A stretch of DNA of 7,873 nt from Haloarcula sp. (GTDB lineage: Archaea > Halobacteriota > Halobacteria > Halobacteriales > Haloarculaceae). Made by a program: the position numbers and the translations under genes. How positions within the stretch are numbered: the stretch's first letter is position 1; each line of letters opens with the position of its first letter. Under the pieces are notes generated by a model. That model made no database searches. It was not told where the DNA came from and saw only the letters and a program-made list of their open reading frames with translations. The stretch is from NCBI GenBank assembly GCA_028275075.1, contig JAQCNK010000078.1:1-7873 (forward strand), written 5' to 3'. Below, one piece after another: positions 1 to 5,861 of the stretch.

Positions 1-582
1 ACCCAACTGGCGGCTATCGCATCTGTCCGGGAGATCGAACGGGTCGTTGTCGCCGACCAAAATACGGAAAAACAGCAGGCCTTTATCGACCAGTTCGCGG
101 ACCGGTTCGACGTGCGAGCGGGCTCTATTGCCGATGCCGCAGCCTGTGATGTGCTCTCGACGATCACCCCCGTCGAGTCGCCCATCGTCAAGCGCGAGTG
201 GCTTGGCGAGCATACGCACGTCAACGCCATCGGTGCCGACGCCGCCGGCAAGCATGAACACGACGACCGGAGCCTGCTGGAGGCCAAACTCGTCATCGAC
301 GACTACGAGCAGTGTACCCATTCGGGAGAAATAAACGTCCCGTGGAGCGAGGATATCCTCGCCGATGACGATATCTACGGAGAACTGGGAGATATCGTCG
401 CCGGCGAGATACCGGGCCGTGAGGCCGACGACGGCGTTACTCTCTTTGACTCGACGGGGCTCGCGATTCAAGATGTCGCAGCGGCCCACGTCGCCTACGA
501 GAACGCGCGAGCAGCGGACGGTGGGACCGACTTCTCGCTGGTGGGGACCGAGATCGGCTATACGGGTCGACAGAACGAGTGA
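1..582 (+). CDS. Ornithine cyclodeaminase / mu-crystallin family protein, 3' part (5' end outside window)
   Basis: The frame is open from base 1 to the TGA at 580-582, giving 193 residues; the family usually has about 320-330, so roughly the N-terminal 130 lie off the left edge. The visible part begins just after where the GxGxQA dinucleotide-binding loop would be (TQLAAIASVREIERVVVADQ), with the Asp after the second strand expected to contact the NAD ribose. It continues with family signatures STITPVESPIVKREWL, HVNAIGADAAGKHE and VTLFDSTGLAIQDVAAAH. Members are NAD(P)-dependent and cytosolic: ornithine cyclodeaminase makes proline from ornithine, while archaeal relatives include alanine dehydrogenases and imine reductases, so the substrate cannot be fixed from sequence. 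The last eight residues (GYTGRQNE) and the stop are encoded by a dispersed repeat, so the C-terminus may not be the ancestral one. Confidence 0.88.
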   Translation, partial: TQLAAIASVREIERVVVADQNTEKQQAFIDQFADRFDVRAGSIADAAACDVLSTITPVESPIVKREWLGEHTHVNAIGADAAGKHEHDDRSLLEAKLVIDDYEQCTHSGEINVPWSEDILADDDIYGELGDIVAGEIPGREADDGVTLFDSTGLAIQDVAAAHVAYENARAADGGTDFSLVGTEIGYTGRQNE

Positions 583-591
583 TAGAATTCG
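556..591 (+). repeat. Dispersed repeat, copy A
   Basis: This copy carries ggct, then atacgggtcgacagaacg, then a tail ending tagaattcg. It matches 34 of 36 bases at 4347-4382, differing only at 579 (g versus t) and 582 (a versus c). The core recurs at 7856-7873, and its first part recurs inverted at 621-635. It overlaps the last codons and stop of the ornithine cyclodeaminase-family gene. No database search was possible, so the family is unnamed here. Confidence 0.85.
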
Positions 592-634
592 GCTGCCAGA
601 CCCCGGCGAATATCTATCAGTGTCGACCCGTATA
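559..634. other. Long imperfect hairpin made by head-to-head repeat arms
   Basis: Bases 559-572 (tatacgggtcgaca) are perfectly complementary to 621-634 (tgtcgacccgtata), a 14-bp outer stem. Inside it, 580-591 pairs with 607-619 over 12 bp with one bulged base at 612. The two stems are separated by a lopsided internal loop (seven bases, 573-579, against one, 620), and the apical loop is 592-606. The structure begins inside the coding end of the upstream gene, so it would form in the 3' end of that mRNA or extrude as a cruciform. It has no U tract after it, so it is not a textbook terminator. A processing site or a palindromic mobile element are alternatives. Confidence 0.7.
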
Positions 635-635
635 C
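607..635 (-). repeat. Dispersed repeat, inverted copy A'
   Basis: Read on the minus strand this gives gtatacgggtcgaca, then a tail gatagatattcg resembling gatagaattcg of copy A. The stretch gaacga between core and tail of the other copies is missing here. It is the right arm of the hairpin at 559-634. Confidence 0.7.
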
Positions 636-723
636 AACAGTCCGTATGACAGGGTCGCTGCGAGAAGAACCCCTGCCCCGTCGTCGGCCCGGTCGGCTAT
701 CCGGGGGTGCTGTCCTGTGAAGG

Positions 724-734
724 GAAAGCTATAG
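724..734 (+). promoter_or_regulatory. Predicted leuS promoter (BRE/TATA-like)
   Basis: The purine-rich gaaag followed by ctatag resembles a haloarchaeal BRE plus TATA element. The TATA part is centred about 28 bases before the leuS ATG at 760, so transcription would start almost at the start codon, giving a leaderless mRNA. A small inverted repeat, gtcgg-tgt-ccgac (739-751), lies between this box and the ATG. Confidence 0.5.
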
Positions 735-759
735 CAACGTCGGTGTCCGACCCACTATC

Positions 760-3450
760 ATGACTACGACTGGTGAGGAGCCCGAGCGGGCTTTCGACCA
801 CAGCGAGGTCGAGTCCCGCTGGCAGTCGGCCTGGGACGAGGCCGACGTGTTCCGCATCGACGACGACGCCACCGACCCCGAGTACGTGCTGGCGATGTTC
901 CCCTACACGTCGGGGCAGCTACATATGGGACACGTCCGCAACTACACTATTACCGACGCGTTCGCCCGATTTGAGCGGATGCGCGGGGAGGCGGTGCTCC
1001 ACCCGATGGGGTGGGACTCGTTCGGGTTGCCCGCAGAGAACGCGGCCGAGGAGCGAGACACGAACCCGCGGGACTGGACGATGCAGTGTATCGACCAGAT
1101 GCGCGACCAGTTCGTCGAGATGGGCTTTGGCTACGACTGGGAGCGCGAAATCGCGACGTGCGAACCCGAATACTACCAGTGGAACCAGTGGCTGTTCAAA
1201 CAGTTCCGCGAGGCTGGCCTGGTCGAACGCCAGGCGGCAGAGCTGAACTGGTGTCCATCCTGTGAGACGGTGTTGGCCGACGAGCAAGTCGAAGAAGAGA
1301 CTCACGATGACGGTGCTGTCGATGTCTGCTGGCGCTGTGATACCCCCATCGACCACCGCGAGATGGACCAGTGGTTCCTCACGATCACCGACTACGCCGA
1401 GGAACTGCTCGACGCTCTCGACGATCTGGACGGGTGGCCCAACAACGTCCGGGAGATGCAGCGCAACTGGATCGGTCGGCAGGAGGGTGCCAGCGTCGCC
1501 TTCGAGGTCGGCGAGTACGGCGACGTGGATATCTTCACCACCCGACTCGACACCATCTACGGCGCGACCTACTTCTCGCTGGCACCGGGTCATCCCGTCG
1601 CCCAGCAGATCGCCGAGGACAACGACGAGGTCGCCGAGTACATCGAGATGGCCGCGCAGGCCGACGAGGACGAGCTCGACGTGACCTCCGGCGTCTTCAC
1701 CGGCGAGTACGCGACCAACCCGGCGACGGGCGACGCGATCCCGGTCTATGTCGCCGACTACGTCCTGACCGATGTGGGAACCGGCGCGCTCTACGCCGTT
1801 CCGGCCCACGACGACCGCGATCACGAGTTCGCCGAACACCACGACATCGACATCCAGCAGGTCATTGAGCCCGCGGACGACGCTGCTGTCGATCCCGAGG
1901 ACGTGGATGTCCAGGCGGAAGCCTACACCGAGGACGGAATCTTAGTCAACAGCGGTGAGTTCGACGGGCTGACCAGTGTTGCGGCCCGCGAGACGTTTGT
2001 TTCCGAGTTCCACGGCGAGCACCGGACCGAGTACAATCTCCGGGACTGGGGGATCTCCCGCCAGCGCTACTGGGGGACGCCCATCCCGATGATCCACTGC
2101 GAGGACTGTGGCTACGTCGCGGTCCCTGACGAGGACCTCCCCGTCGAACTGCCGGAGTTCGTCCACACGACGGGCAACCCTCTCGATGCGGCCGAGGAGT
2201 GGAAACAGACGAGGTGCCCCGACTGCGGCACCGATGCGACCCGGGAGACAGACACGATGGATACGTTCGTCGACTCCTCGTGGTACTTCCTCCGGTACGT
2301 TTCACCTGACCTCGACGACGCTCCGTTCGACACTGACCGGGCCAGCGATTGGCTCCCGGTCGACCGCTATGTCGGCGGTATCGAACACGCCGTGATGCAC
2401 CTGCTGTACGCCCGCTTTTTCACGAAGGTGATCGACGATATCGACCTGCTCGCAGGCGTTCGTGAGCCTTTCGTCAACCTCACCAACCAGGGGATGGTGC
2501 TTGGTGAGAACGGCAACAAGATGTCCAAAAGCCGGGGTAACGGTGTCTCGCCACAGCGTCTTATCGACGAGTACGGTGCCGACACCGCTCGGCTGTTCAT
2601 CATGGAGGCTGCCCAGCCTGAGAAGGAGTTTGCCTGGAGTCCAGAGGGCGTCCAGTCGGCCCACAGTTTCCTGCAGAACATCTACCGGCTCACCGAAGCG
2701 TTCGCCGCGGGCGATATCACTTTCGACGCCGAGTCGACCGATATCGCCGACTACGTTGACCGCGAGATAGATGCCACGGCGGCCCGCGCAACGGAGGAGT
2801 ACGAGCAGTTCCGCTTCAACCACGCCCTGCAGGCGGTTCGGGAACTGGTTTCGCTCCTGCGTCGCTACCGAGAGGCCACCGACCCCGACCGGGCCACTTT
2901 CGAGCGCGGACTCGTCACCGCTGCGAAGCTGCTGGCGCCGGTTGCCCCCCACGTCGGGGAGGAACTGTGGGATCACCTGGGGGCCGACGGGCTCATCGTC
3001 GAGGCCGACTGGCCCAGTGCCGACGCACCTGTGGACTACGAGACTGAGCGCCGTCTCGTGGAGAACACCCGGGAAGATGTCCGGGATATCATCGACACCG
3101 TTGGTATCGATGCCCCGCAGACAATCACGCTCGCCGTCGCGCCGGCCTGGAAACACGAGGTCGTCTCGATAGCTCGCGAGGCCGACAACGTCGTCCCCGC
3201 CGTGATGCAAAATCAGGACCTCCAGCAGTACGGCGAGGCCGCCGCCGACTTCGCGAAGACCCTGGCTGGCCGGGCCAACATCGACGAGCATCTCGCGCCC
3301 GAGCGGGAGCTAGCCGCGCTGGAACGCGCATCGTGGCTCGTAGCACGCGAGTTCGACACCGAGGTCGTCGTCCAGTCGGCTGACGACGCCGACGATACCC
3401 TCGCCTCGCAAGCCGAACCGGGCCGACCAGCTATCGATATCTCGGAGTAG
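760..3450 (+). CDS. leuS: Leucyl-tRNA synthetase, bacterial-type body with archaeal-type C-terminal domain
   Basis: This 896-residue cytosolic class I synthetase attaches leucine to tRNA-Leu using ATP. The signature HIGH is HMGH at 55-58 (in FPYTSGQLHMGHVRNYT) and KMSKS is at 587-591. Two Cys4 zinc knuckles are visible, C165/C168/C190/C193 and C447/C450/C486/C489. The CP1 editing domain spans about 240-430, with TTRLDT (260-265), TGALYAVPAHDDRD and the editing Asp around 351-354. Residues 1 to about 740 resemble Escherichia coli LeuRS (NYT, GWDSFGLPAE, MQRNWIGR, HAVMHLLYARFF). The segment from about 755 onward (REDVRDIIDT, TLAVAPAWKHEV, DLQQYGEAAADFAKTL) instead resembles archaeal C-terminal domains such as that of Pyrococcus. 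Chimeras of this kind have been reported in the haloarchaeon Natrialba magadii. The ATG is chosen because it starts the conserved N-terminus and sits at leaderless distance from the TATA box. Its stop lies 5 bases from that of the convergent peroxiredoxin gene. Confidence 0.97.
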   Translation: MTTTGEEPERAFDHSEVESRWQSAWDEADVFRIDDDATDPEYVLAMFPYTSGQLHMGHVRNYTITDAFARFERMRGEAVLHPMGWDSFGLPAENAAEERDTNPRDWTMQCIDQMRDQFVEMGFGYDWEREIATCEPEYYQWNQWLFKQFREAGLVERQAAELNWCPSCETVLADEQVEEETHDDGAVDVCWRCDTPIDHREMDQWFLTITDYAEELLDALDDLDGWPNNVREMQRNWIGRQEGASVAFEVGEYGDVDIFTTRLDTIYGATYFSLAPGHPVAQQIAEDNDEVAEYIEMAAQADEDELDVTSGVFTGEYATNPATGDAIPVYVADYVLTDVGTGALYAVPAHDDRDHEFAEHHDIDIQQVIEPADDAAVDPEDVDVQAEAYTEDGILVNSGEFDGLTSVAARETFVSEFHGEHRTEYNLRDWGISRQRYWGTPIPMIHCEDCGYVAVPDEDLPVELPEFVHTTGNPLDAAEEWKQTRCPDCGTDATRETDTMDTFVDSSWYFLRYVSPDLDDAPFDTDRASDWLPVDRYVGGIEHAVMHLLYARFFTKVIDDIDLLAGVREPFVNLTNQGMVLGENGNKMSKSRGNGVSPQRLIDEYGADTARLFIMEAAQPEKEFAWSPEGVQSAHSFLQNIYRLTEAFAAGDITFDAESTDIADYVDREIDATAARATEEYEQFRFNHALQAVRELVSLLRRYREATDPDRATFERGLVTAAKLLAPVAPHVGEELWDHLGADGLIVEADWPSADAPVDYETERRLVENTREDVRDIIDTVGIDAPQTITLAVAPAWKHEVVSIAREADNVVPAVMQNQDLQQYGEAAADFAKTLAGRANIDEHLAPERELAALERASWLVAREFDTEVVVQSADDADDTLASQAEPGRPAIDISE

Positions 3451-3455
3451 GGCCG

Positions 3456-3908
3456 CTATTTCGGGTCAAGAAGACTTGTCTCACCGAGGTCCCGGAGAAC
3501 GTCCGTCGCGTGGCCGTCCGGCCGCACGCCCTCGTACAGCCCGACGATCTTGTTCTGGGCGACGACGAACGTCGTCCGCTTGGCGTGGCCGTCGACCAAC
3601 TCGACGCCGAACGCCCCGGCCACTTTCCCGTCGGGGTCCGCGAGCAAATCAAAGGAGAGCGCCTCGCCGTCGGCGAACGTGCGGTGGCTCTCGACGCCGT
3701 CGGTCGAGACGCCGTACACCGAGACGCCGTGCTGTTCGTAGCGGTCGGCCTCCGCTTCGAACTGCCTTGCCTCGGTCGTACAGCCCGGCGTGTCGTCTTT
3801 CGGGTAGAAGTACAGCACCGTCGGTGTCGCGAAGTCGGGGCGGACCCGATCGCCGTGCTGGTTCTGTGCGACGATGTCGGGGACCCGCTCCCCGGGTTCC
3901 AGTGCCAT
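3456..3908 (-). CDS. bcp: Peroxiredoxin, Bcp/PrxQ subfamily, single-cysteine form
   Basis: This 150-residue cytosolic thiol peroxidase reduces H2O2 and organic hydroperoxides. The thioredoxin-fold core shows VLYFYPKDDTPGCTTEARQF, with C43 as peroxidatic cysteine in the PxxxTPGC motif. Strands VSVYGVSTD, FDLLADPDGKVAGAFGV and RTTFVVAQNKIVGLYEGV follow, with R110 positioned like the conserved active-site Arg. Classical PrxQ has a resolving cysteine five residues later (GCTxEAC). Here that position is Arg and there is no other cysteine, so it must be regenerated through an external thiol. The gene begins one base after the hsp20 stop (TGA-G-ATG), so the two are almost surely co-transcribed and translationally coupled. 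Its 3' end faces leuS with a 5-base gap. Confidence 0.93.
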   Translation of the reverse strand: MALEPGERVPDIVAQNQHGDRVRPDFATPTVLYFYPKDDTPGCTTEARQFEAEADRYEQHGVSVYGVSTDGVESHRTFADGEALSFDLLADPDGKVAGAFGVELVDGHAKRTTFVVAQNKIVGLYEGVRPDGHATDVLRDLGETSLLDPK

Positions 3909-3909
3909 C

Positions 3910-4311
3910 TCAGTTCACCGGGATAGATGTCCCATCGTCGTCGTCGGTCACTTTCGGTAGTGTGATGGCGAGCACACCGTCGTCGTAGACGGCGCTCGTC
4001 TCGCTCTCGGTGACGGCTTCCGGGAGGGTAACTGTCCGGGACAGCGACTGCTGTAGACGCTCGCGCTGGACGTAGCGCCCGTCGGTTGTCTCGCTTTCCT
4101 CGCTGTGCTCGGCGCTGATGGTGAGGGTCTTCCCATCGGCCAACTGGACGTCGATGTCGCCGCTGTCATAGCCCGGGAGGTCTGCGTGGACGACGAAGCT
4201 GTCGCCCTTGTCTACGATATCGGTCGGGACGGTGCCGGCGGTGACGCCGAACTGGTCGCCCAGCATGTCGAACGCACGTTCTATCTCCGACAGCGGATCA
4301 CGGTCGCTCAT
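3910..4311 (-). CDS. hsp20: Small heat-shock protein, Hsp20/alpha-crystallin family
   Basis: This 133-residue ATP-independent holdase assembles into oligomers and binds unfolding proteins in the cytoplasm. A short N-terminal arm (MSDRDPLSEIERAFDMLGDQ) precedes the alpha-crystallin domain at about 29-121. The domain carries VHADLPGYDSGDIDVQL, LTISAEHSEE and the hallmark DDGVLAITLPK (111-120). The tail ends in IPV (130-132), a fit to the I-x-I/V motif that docks into neighbouring subunits. The frame is open upstream to about 4386, but ATG 4311 is preferred because family homology begins there and a TATA-like box lies about 28 bases upstream. The upstream stretch reads through the dispersed repeat. 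It is the first gene of a two-gene unit with the peroxiredoxin, which fits joint heat and oxidative-stress protection. Confidence 0.93.
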   Translation of the reverse strand: MSDRDPLSEIERAFDMLGDQFGVTAGTVPTDIVDKGDSFVVHADLPGYDSGDIDVQLADGKTLTISAEHSEESETTDGRYVQRERLQQSLSRTVTLPEAVTESETSAVYDDGVLAITLPKVTDDDDGTSIPVN

Positions 4312-4335
4312 AGATACACGTACACGCCTGTGGGA

Positions 4336-4342
4336 CTTATAC
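4336..4342 (-). promoter_or_regulatory. Predicted hsp20-peroxiredoxin promoter (TATA-like)
   Basis: On the minus strand the bases read gtataag, centred about 28 bases before the hsp20 ATG at 4311, which predicts a leaderless transcript. The box overlaps the left edge of dispersed-repeat copy B: tatactg at 4338-4344 is shared in part with copy C. Confidence 0.55.
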
Positions 4343-4382
4343 TGCCGGCTATACGGGTCGACAGAACGATTGCTAGAATTCG
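4338..4382 (+). repeat. Dispersed repeat, copy B
   Basis: The core atacgggtcgacagaacg is at 4351-4368, preceded by ggct and followed by a tail ending tagaattcg. It is 34/36 identical to copy A over 4347-4382. To the left, atactg (4339-4344), two variable bases and ggct also match copy C at 7842-7853. No inverted partner is seen nearby, unlike copy A. It fills most of the 81-base gap between the hsp20 start and the stop of the next gene. Confidence 0.85.
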
Positions 4383-4392
4383 CCACACAGTA

Positions 4393-4647
4393 TCACTCTT
4401 CAGCAAGCTGGATCGCACGAGTGATCACATACATGAGCACGATACCGCCGCCGACAGCGAGCACGAACTGCGTCAGTAGGGTAAACAGCCGTCGAAAAAC
4501 CCCAAGCGCGACAGCGAGCGCAAACGGACCAAGAGCGATGAGGGATACGAGTCCGATGAGCTTCGCCAACGGGATCGCCTCTCTGAGAAGCTGTGCTATA
4601 TCTATCGTTCCGGAGGGTTGCTGAATAAACGGCGGGGACGGAGACAT
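4393..4647 (-). CDS. Small two-helix membrane protein, unknown function
   Basis: The product has 84 residues and I do not recognise a family. A short amphipathic N-terminal part (IDIAQLLREAIPLAKL) precedes two probable transmembrane helices at about 28-50 (LIGLVSLIALGPFALAVALG) and 57-77 (LLTQFVLAVGGGIVLMYVIT). They are joined by a short loop with two arginines (52-53). Hydrophobic periodicity in this frame, an ATG start and a TATA-like box at leaderless distance support it over the overlapping opposite-strand frames. Base composition looks less GC-rich than in its neighbours. Its stop is 11 bases from repeat copy B. It is transcribed in the same direction as hsp20 but has its own promoter. 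Confidence 0.75.
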   Translation of the reverse strand: MSPSPPFIQQPSGTIDIAQLLREAIPLAKLIGLVSLIALGPFALAVALGVFRRLFTLLTQFVLAVGGGIVLMYVITRAIQLAEE

Positions 4648-4672
4648 CGGGACTCCGATTCTCGATCTGTAT

Positions 4673-4679
4673 CTATAAT
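4673..4679 (-). promoter_or_regulatory. Predicted promoter of the small membrane protein
   Basis: On the minus strand the bases read attatag, in a locally AT-rich patch, centred about 29 bases before the ATG at 4647. This matches the spacing seen at the other genes of the window and predicts an almost leaderless mRNA. Confidence 0.5.
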
Positions 4680-4763
4680 CGCTCCGGTATCAGATTGTTG
4701 ACCGTCGCACCGAGTAGGAGAGACAACCGGCCCGACCCACTGCAGACGCCCGAACCAGCCCGT

Positions 4764-5576
4764 TTACTTTACCACGGTCTCGGTGTCGTACGAACCCAGA
4801 TGCCGAACCCAGCCGTTCTCGGCCAACTCCTCGATATCTTCGAGGGCCGCCTGACACCGCTGTTCGTACAGGCCGGCGGCTGCGTCGAGATGGAAGACGT
4901 AATCGCCGAGCCGTTCACCGCTCGGCCGGGACTCGATGCGGGTGAGGTTGATATCGCGGTCTGCGAACGCCTCCAGTAACTCCAGCAGGAGGCCGGGGTA
5001 GTCGGCGTTCGGATAGATGATAAATGAAGTCTTCCCGCCGCCCCGCTCGCGTTCGCTCGCGGGTGCAACCGCGACAAAGCGGGTCGCGTTCGAGGACTGG
5101 TCCTGAATGTCTTTGGCAAGCAGTTCGAGGTCGTCGCCGGCGTTGTCGGGGTGGCCGATAGCGGCTACGTCGGGGTCCTCGCGGGCGCGTTCGACGCCCC
5201 GGGCCGTCGAGGCGACGGCTTCGACATCCACGCCGGGGTAGTGTGCTTCGAGCCAGCCGCGACACTGGGCCAGCGCCTGCGCGTGGCTGGCGACCAGCGA
5301 GAACGAGTCGTCCTGTGCCAGCAGGGCGTGGCGGATCGGCGTGATTATCTCGCGCACGACGGCCACCTCGTACTCGCTGAAGGCGTCCAGCGACTCTGTG
5401 ACGGACCCCTCGATGCTGTTCTCGACGGGGACGACGCCGTTGTCGGCCTCGCCGTTGGCGACGGCCTCGACAATGGCGGTCATCGACTCGGCAAAGTTGA
5501 TGTCGCCGTCGTCGGCCACAGCGCGGGCGGCCCGATGGGAGTACGTTCCCGACGGGCCAAGCGTGATAGTCGTCAT
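4764..5576 (-). CDS. pheA: Prephenate dehydratase with regulatory ACT domain
   Basis: This 270-residue cytosolic enzyme converts prephenate to phenylpyruvate, the committed step of phenylalanine synthesis. The catalytic part (about 1-170) shows LGPSGTYSH near the N-terminus, VVPVENSIEGSV (51-57 core) and SSNATRFVAV, whose TRF at 165-167 carries the key threonine. An ACT domain follows (about 183-263): TSFIIYPNADYPGLLLELL and the ESRP motif (215-218), associated with phenylalanine feedback control. It is monofunctional, with no chorismate mutase domain. The ATG at 5576 is chosen; the frame continues upstream to a TTG at 5603, but that adds nine non-conserved residues and would run into the likely promoter. 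It lies 41 bases downstream of the aldo/keto reductase remnant. Confidence 0.96.
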   Translation of the reverse strand: MTTITLGPSGTYSHRAARAVADDGDINFAESMTAIVEAVANGEADNGVVPVENSIEGSVTESLDAFSEYEVAVVREIITPIRHALLAQDDSFSLVASHAQALAQCRGWLEAHYPGVDVEAVASTARGVERAREDPDVAAIGHPDNAGDDLELLAKDIQDQSSNATRFVAVAPASERERGGGKTSFIIYPNADYPGLLLELLEAFADRDINLTRIESRPSGERLGDYVFHLDAAAGLYEQRCQAALEDIEELAENGWVRHLGSYDTETVVK

Positions 5577-5600
5577 GTGTGACGGTACTCCGTTCGGGGA

Positions 5601-5606
5601 CAAAAG
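5601..5606 (-). promoter_or_regulatory. Possible weak pheA promoter
   Basis: On the minus strand the bases read cttttg, centred about 27 bases before the pheA ATG. The match to a TATA box is poor, and the spacing to the chosen start is the main argument. Confidence 0.3.
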
Positions 5607-5617
5607 GACGGTGGTGA

Positions 5618-5860
5618 TCAGGTCAGCAGCGCCAGTTCGTCATCGGCCAGTTCGATGTCGGCGGCAGCGACGTGTTGCTGGAGGTGTTCGAGGCTCGCGG
5701 TACCGGGAATCGGAAGCGTTAGGTCGGAGGACTCGGGCAGCCACGCCAGGGCAATCTGGTGGGGTGTGGCGTCGTGTTGGTGAGCGACCTCGTCGATGCC
5801 TTCGACGCCGCCCACGTCCCCGGCGGCCAGTGGGAACCACGGGATGAAGTCGACACCCAG
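5618..5860 (-). pseudogene. Aldo/keto reductase remnant (C-terminal quarter only)
   Basis: About 81 residues resemble the C-terminus of NADPH-dependent aldo/keto reductases. They include LGVDFIPWFPLAAGD, the helix region GIDEVAHQHDATPHQIALAW, and LPIPGTASLEHLQQHVAAAD, which in the family forms part of the cofactor phosphate-binding loop. A complete enzyme has about 320 residues with a TIM barrel and the Asp-Tyr-Lys-His tetrad, none of which is present. Continuing upstream, the frame runs into the neighbouring membrane-protein gene and stops looking like a reductase at about 5860. The only upstream start is a TTG at 5920 inside that gene. It is best read as a gene cut by a deletion or rearrangement. 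Translation of the stub cannot be excluded, because its reading frame is intact to the stop. Confidence 0.8.
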
Positions 5861-5861
5861 T

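Noticed and set aside
688..705. cccgg-8 bases-ccggg inverted repeat as a terminator or riboswitch before leuS
   Set aside because: A 5-bp G/C stem is common by chance in this composition and no T tract or conserved aptamer is visible.
919..3291. Two long minus-strand frames inside leuS (919-1842, 307 residues; 2302-3291, 329 residues)
   Set aside because: They are antisense to a fully motif-supported synthetase, have no recognisable domains, and long mirror frames are expected in DNA with strong G/C third positions.
3510..3926. Plus-strand frame of 138 residues opposite the peroxiredoxin gene
   Set aside because: The opposite strand carries clear PrxQ motifs and this frame resembles nothing known; it is a shadow.
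4312..4386. N-terminal extension of hsp20 by 25 residues
   Set aside because: It reads through repeat copy B and the TATA box, and alpha-crystallin family similarity starts at the ATG at 4311.
4105..4624. Plus-strand frames over hsp20 and the small membrane gene (4105-4479, 4208-4624)
   Set aside because: They cross two minus-strand genes, a promoter and a repeat, and lack hydrophobic or domain structure of their own.
5577..5603. TTG start at 5603 for pheA
   Set aside because: The extra nine residues are not family-like and would place the start within the likely promoter; ATG 5576 precedes the conserved first strand.
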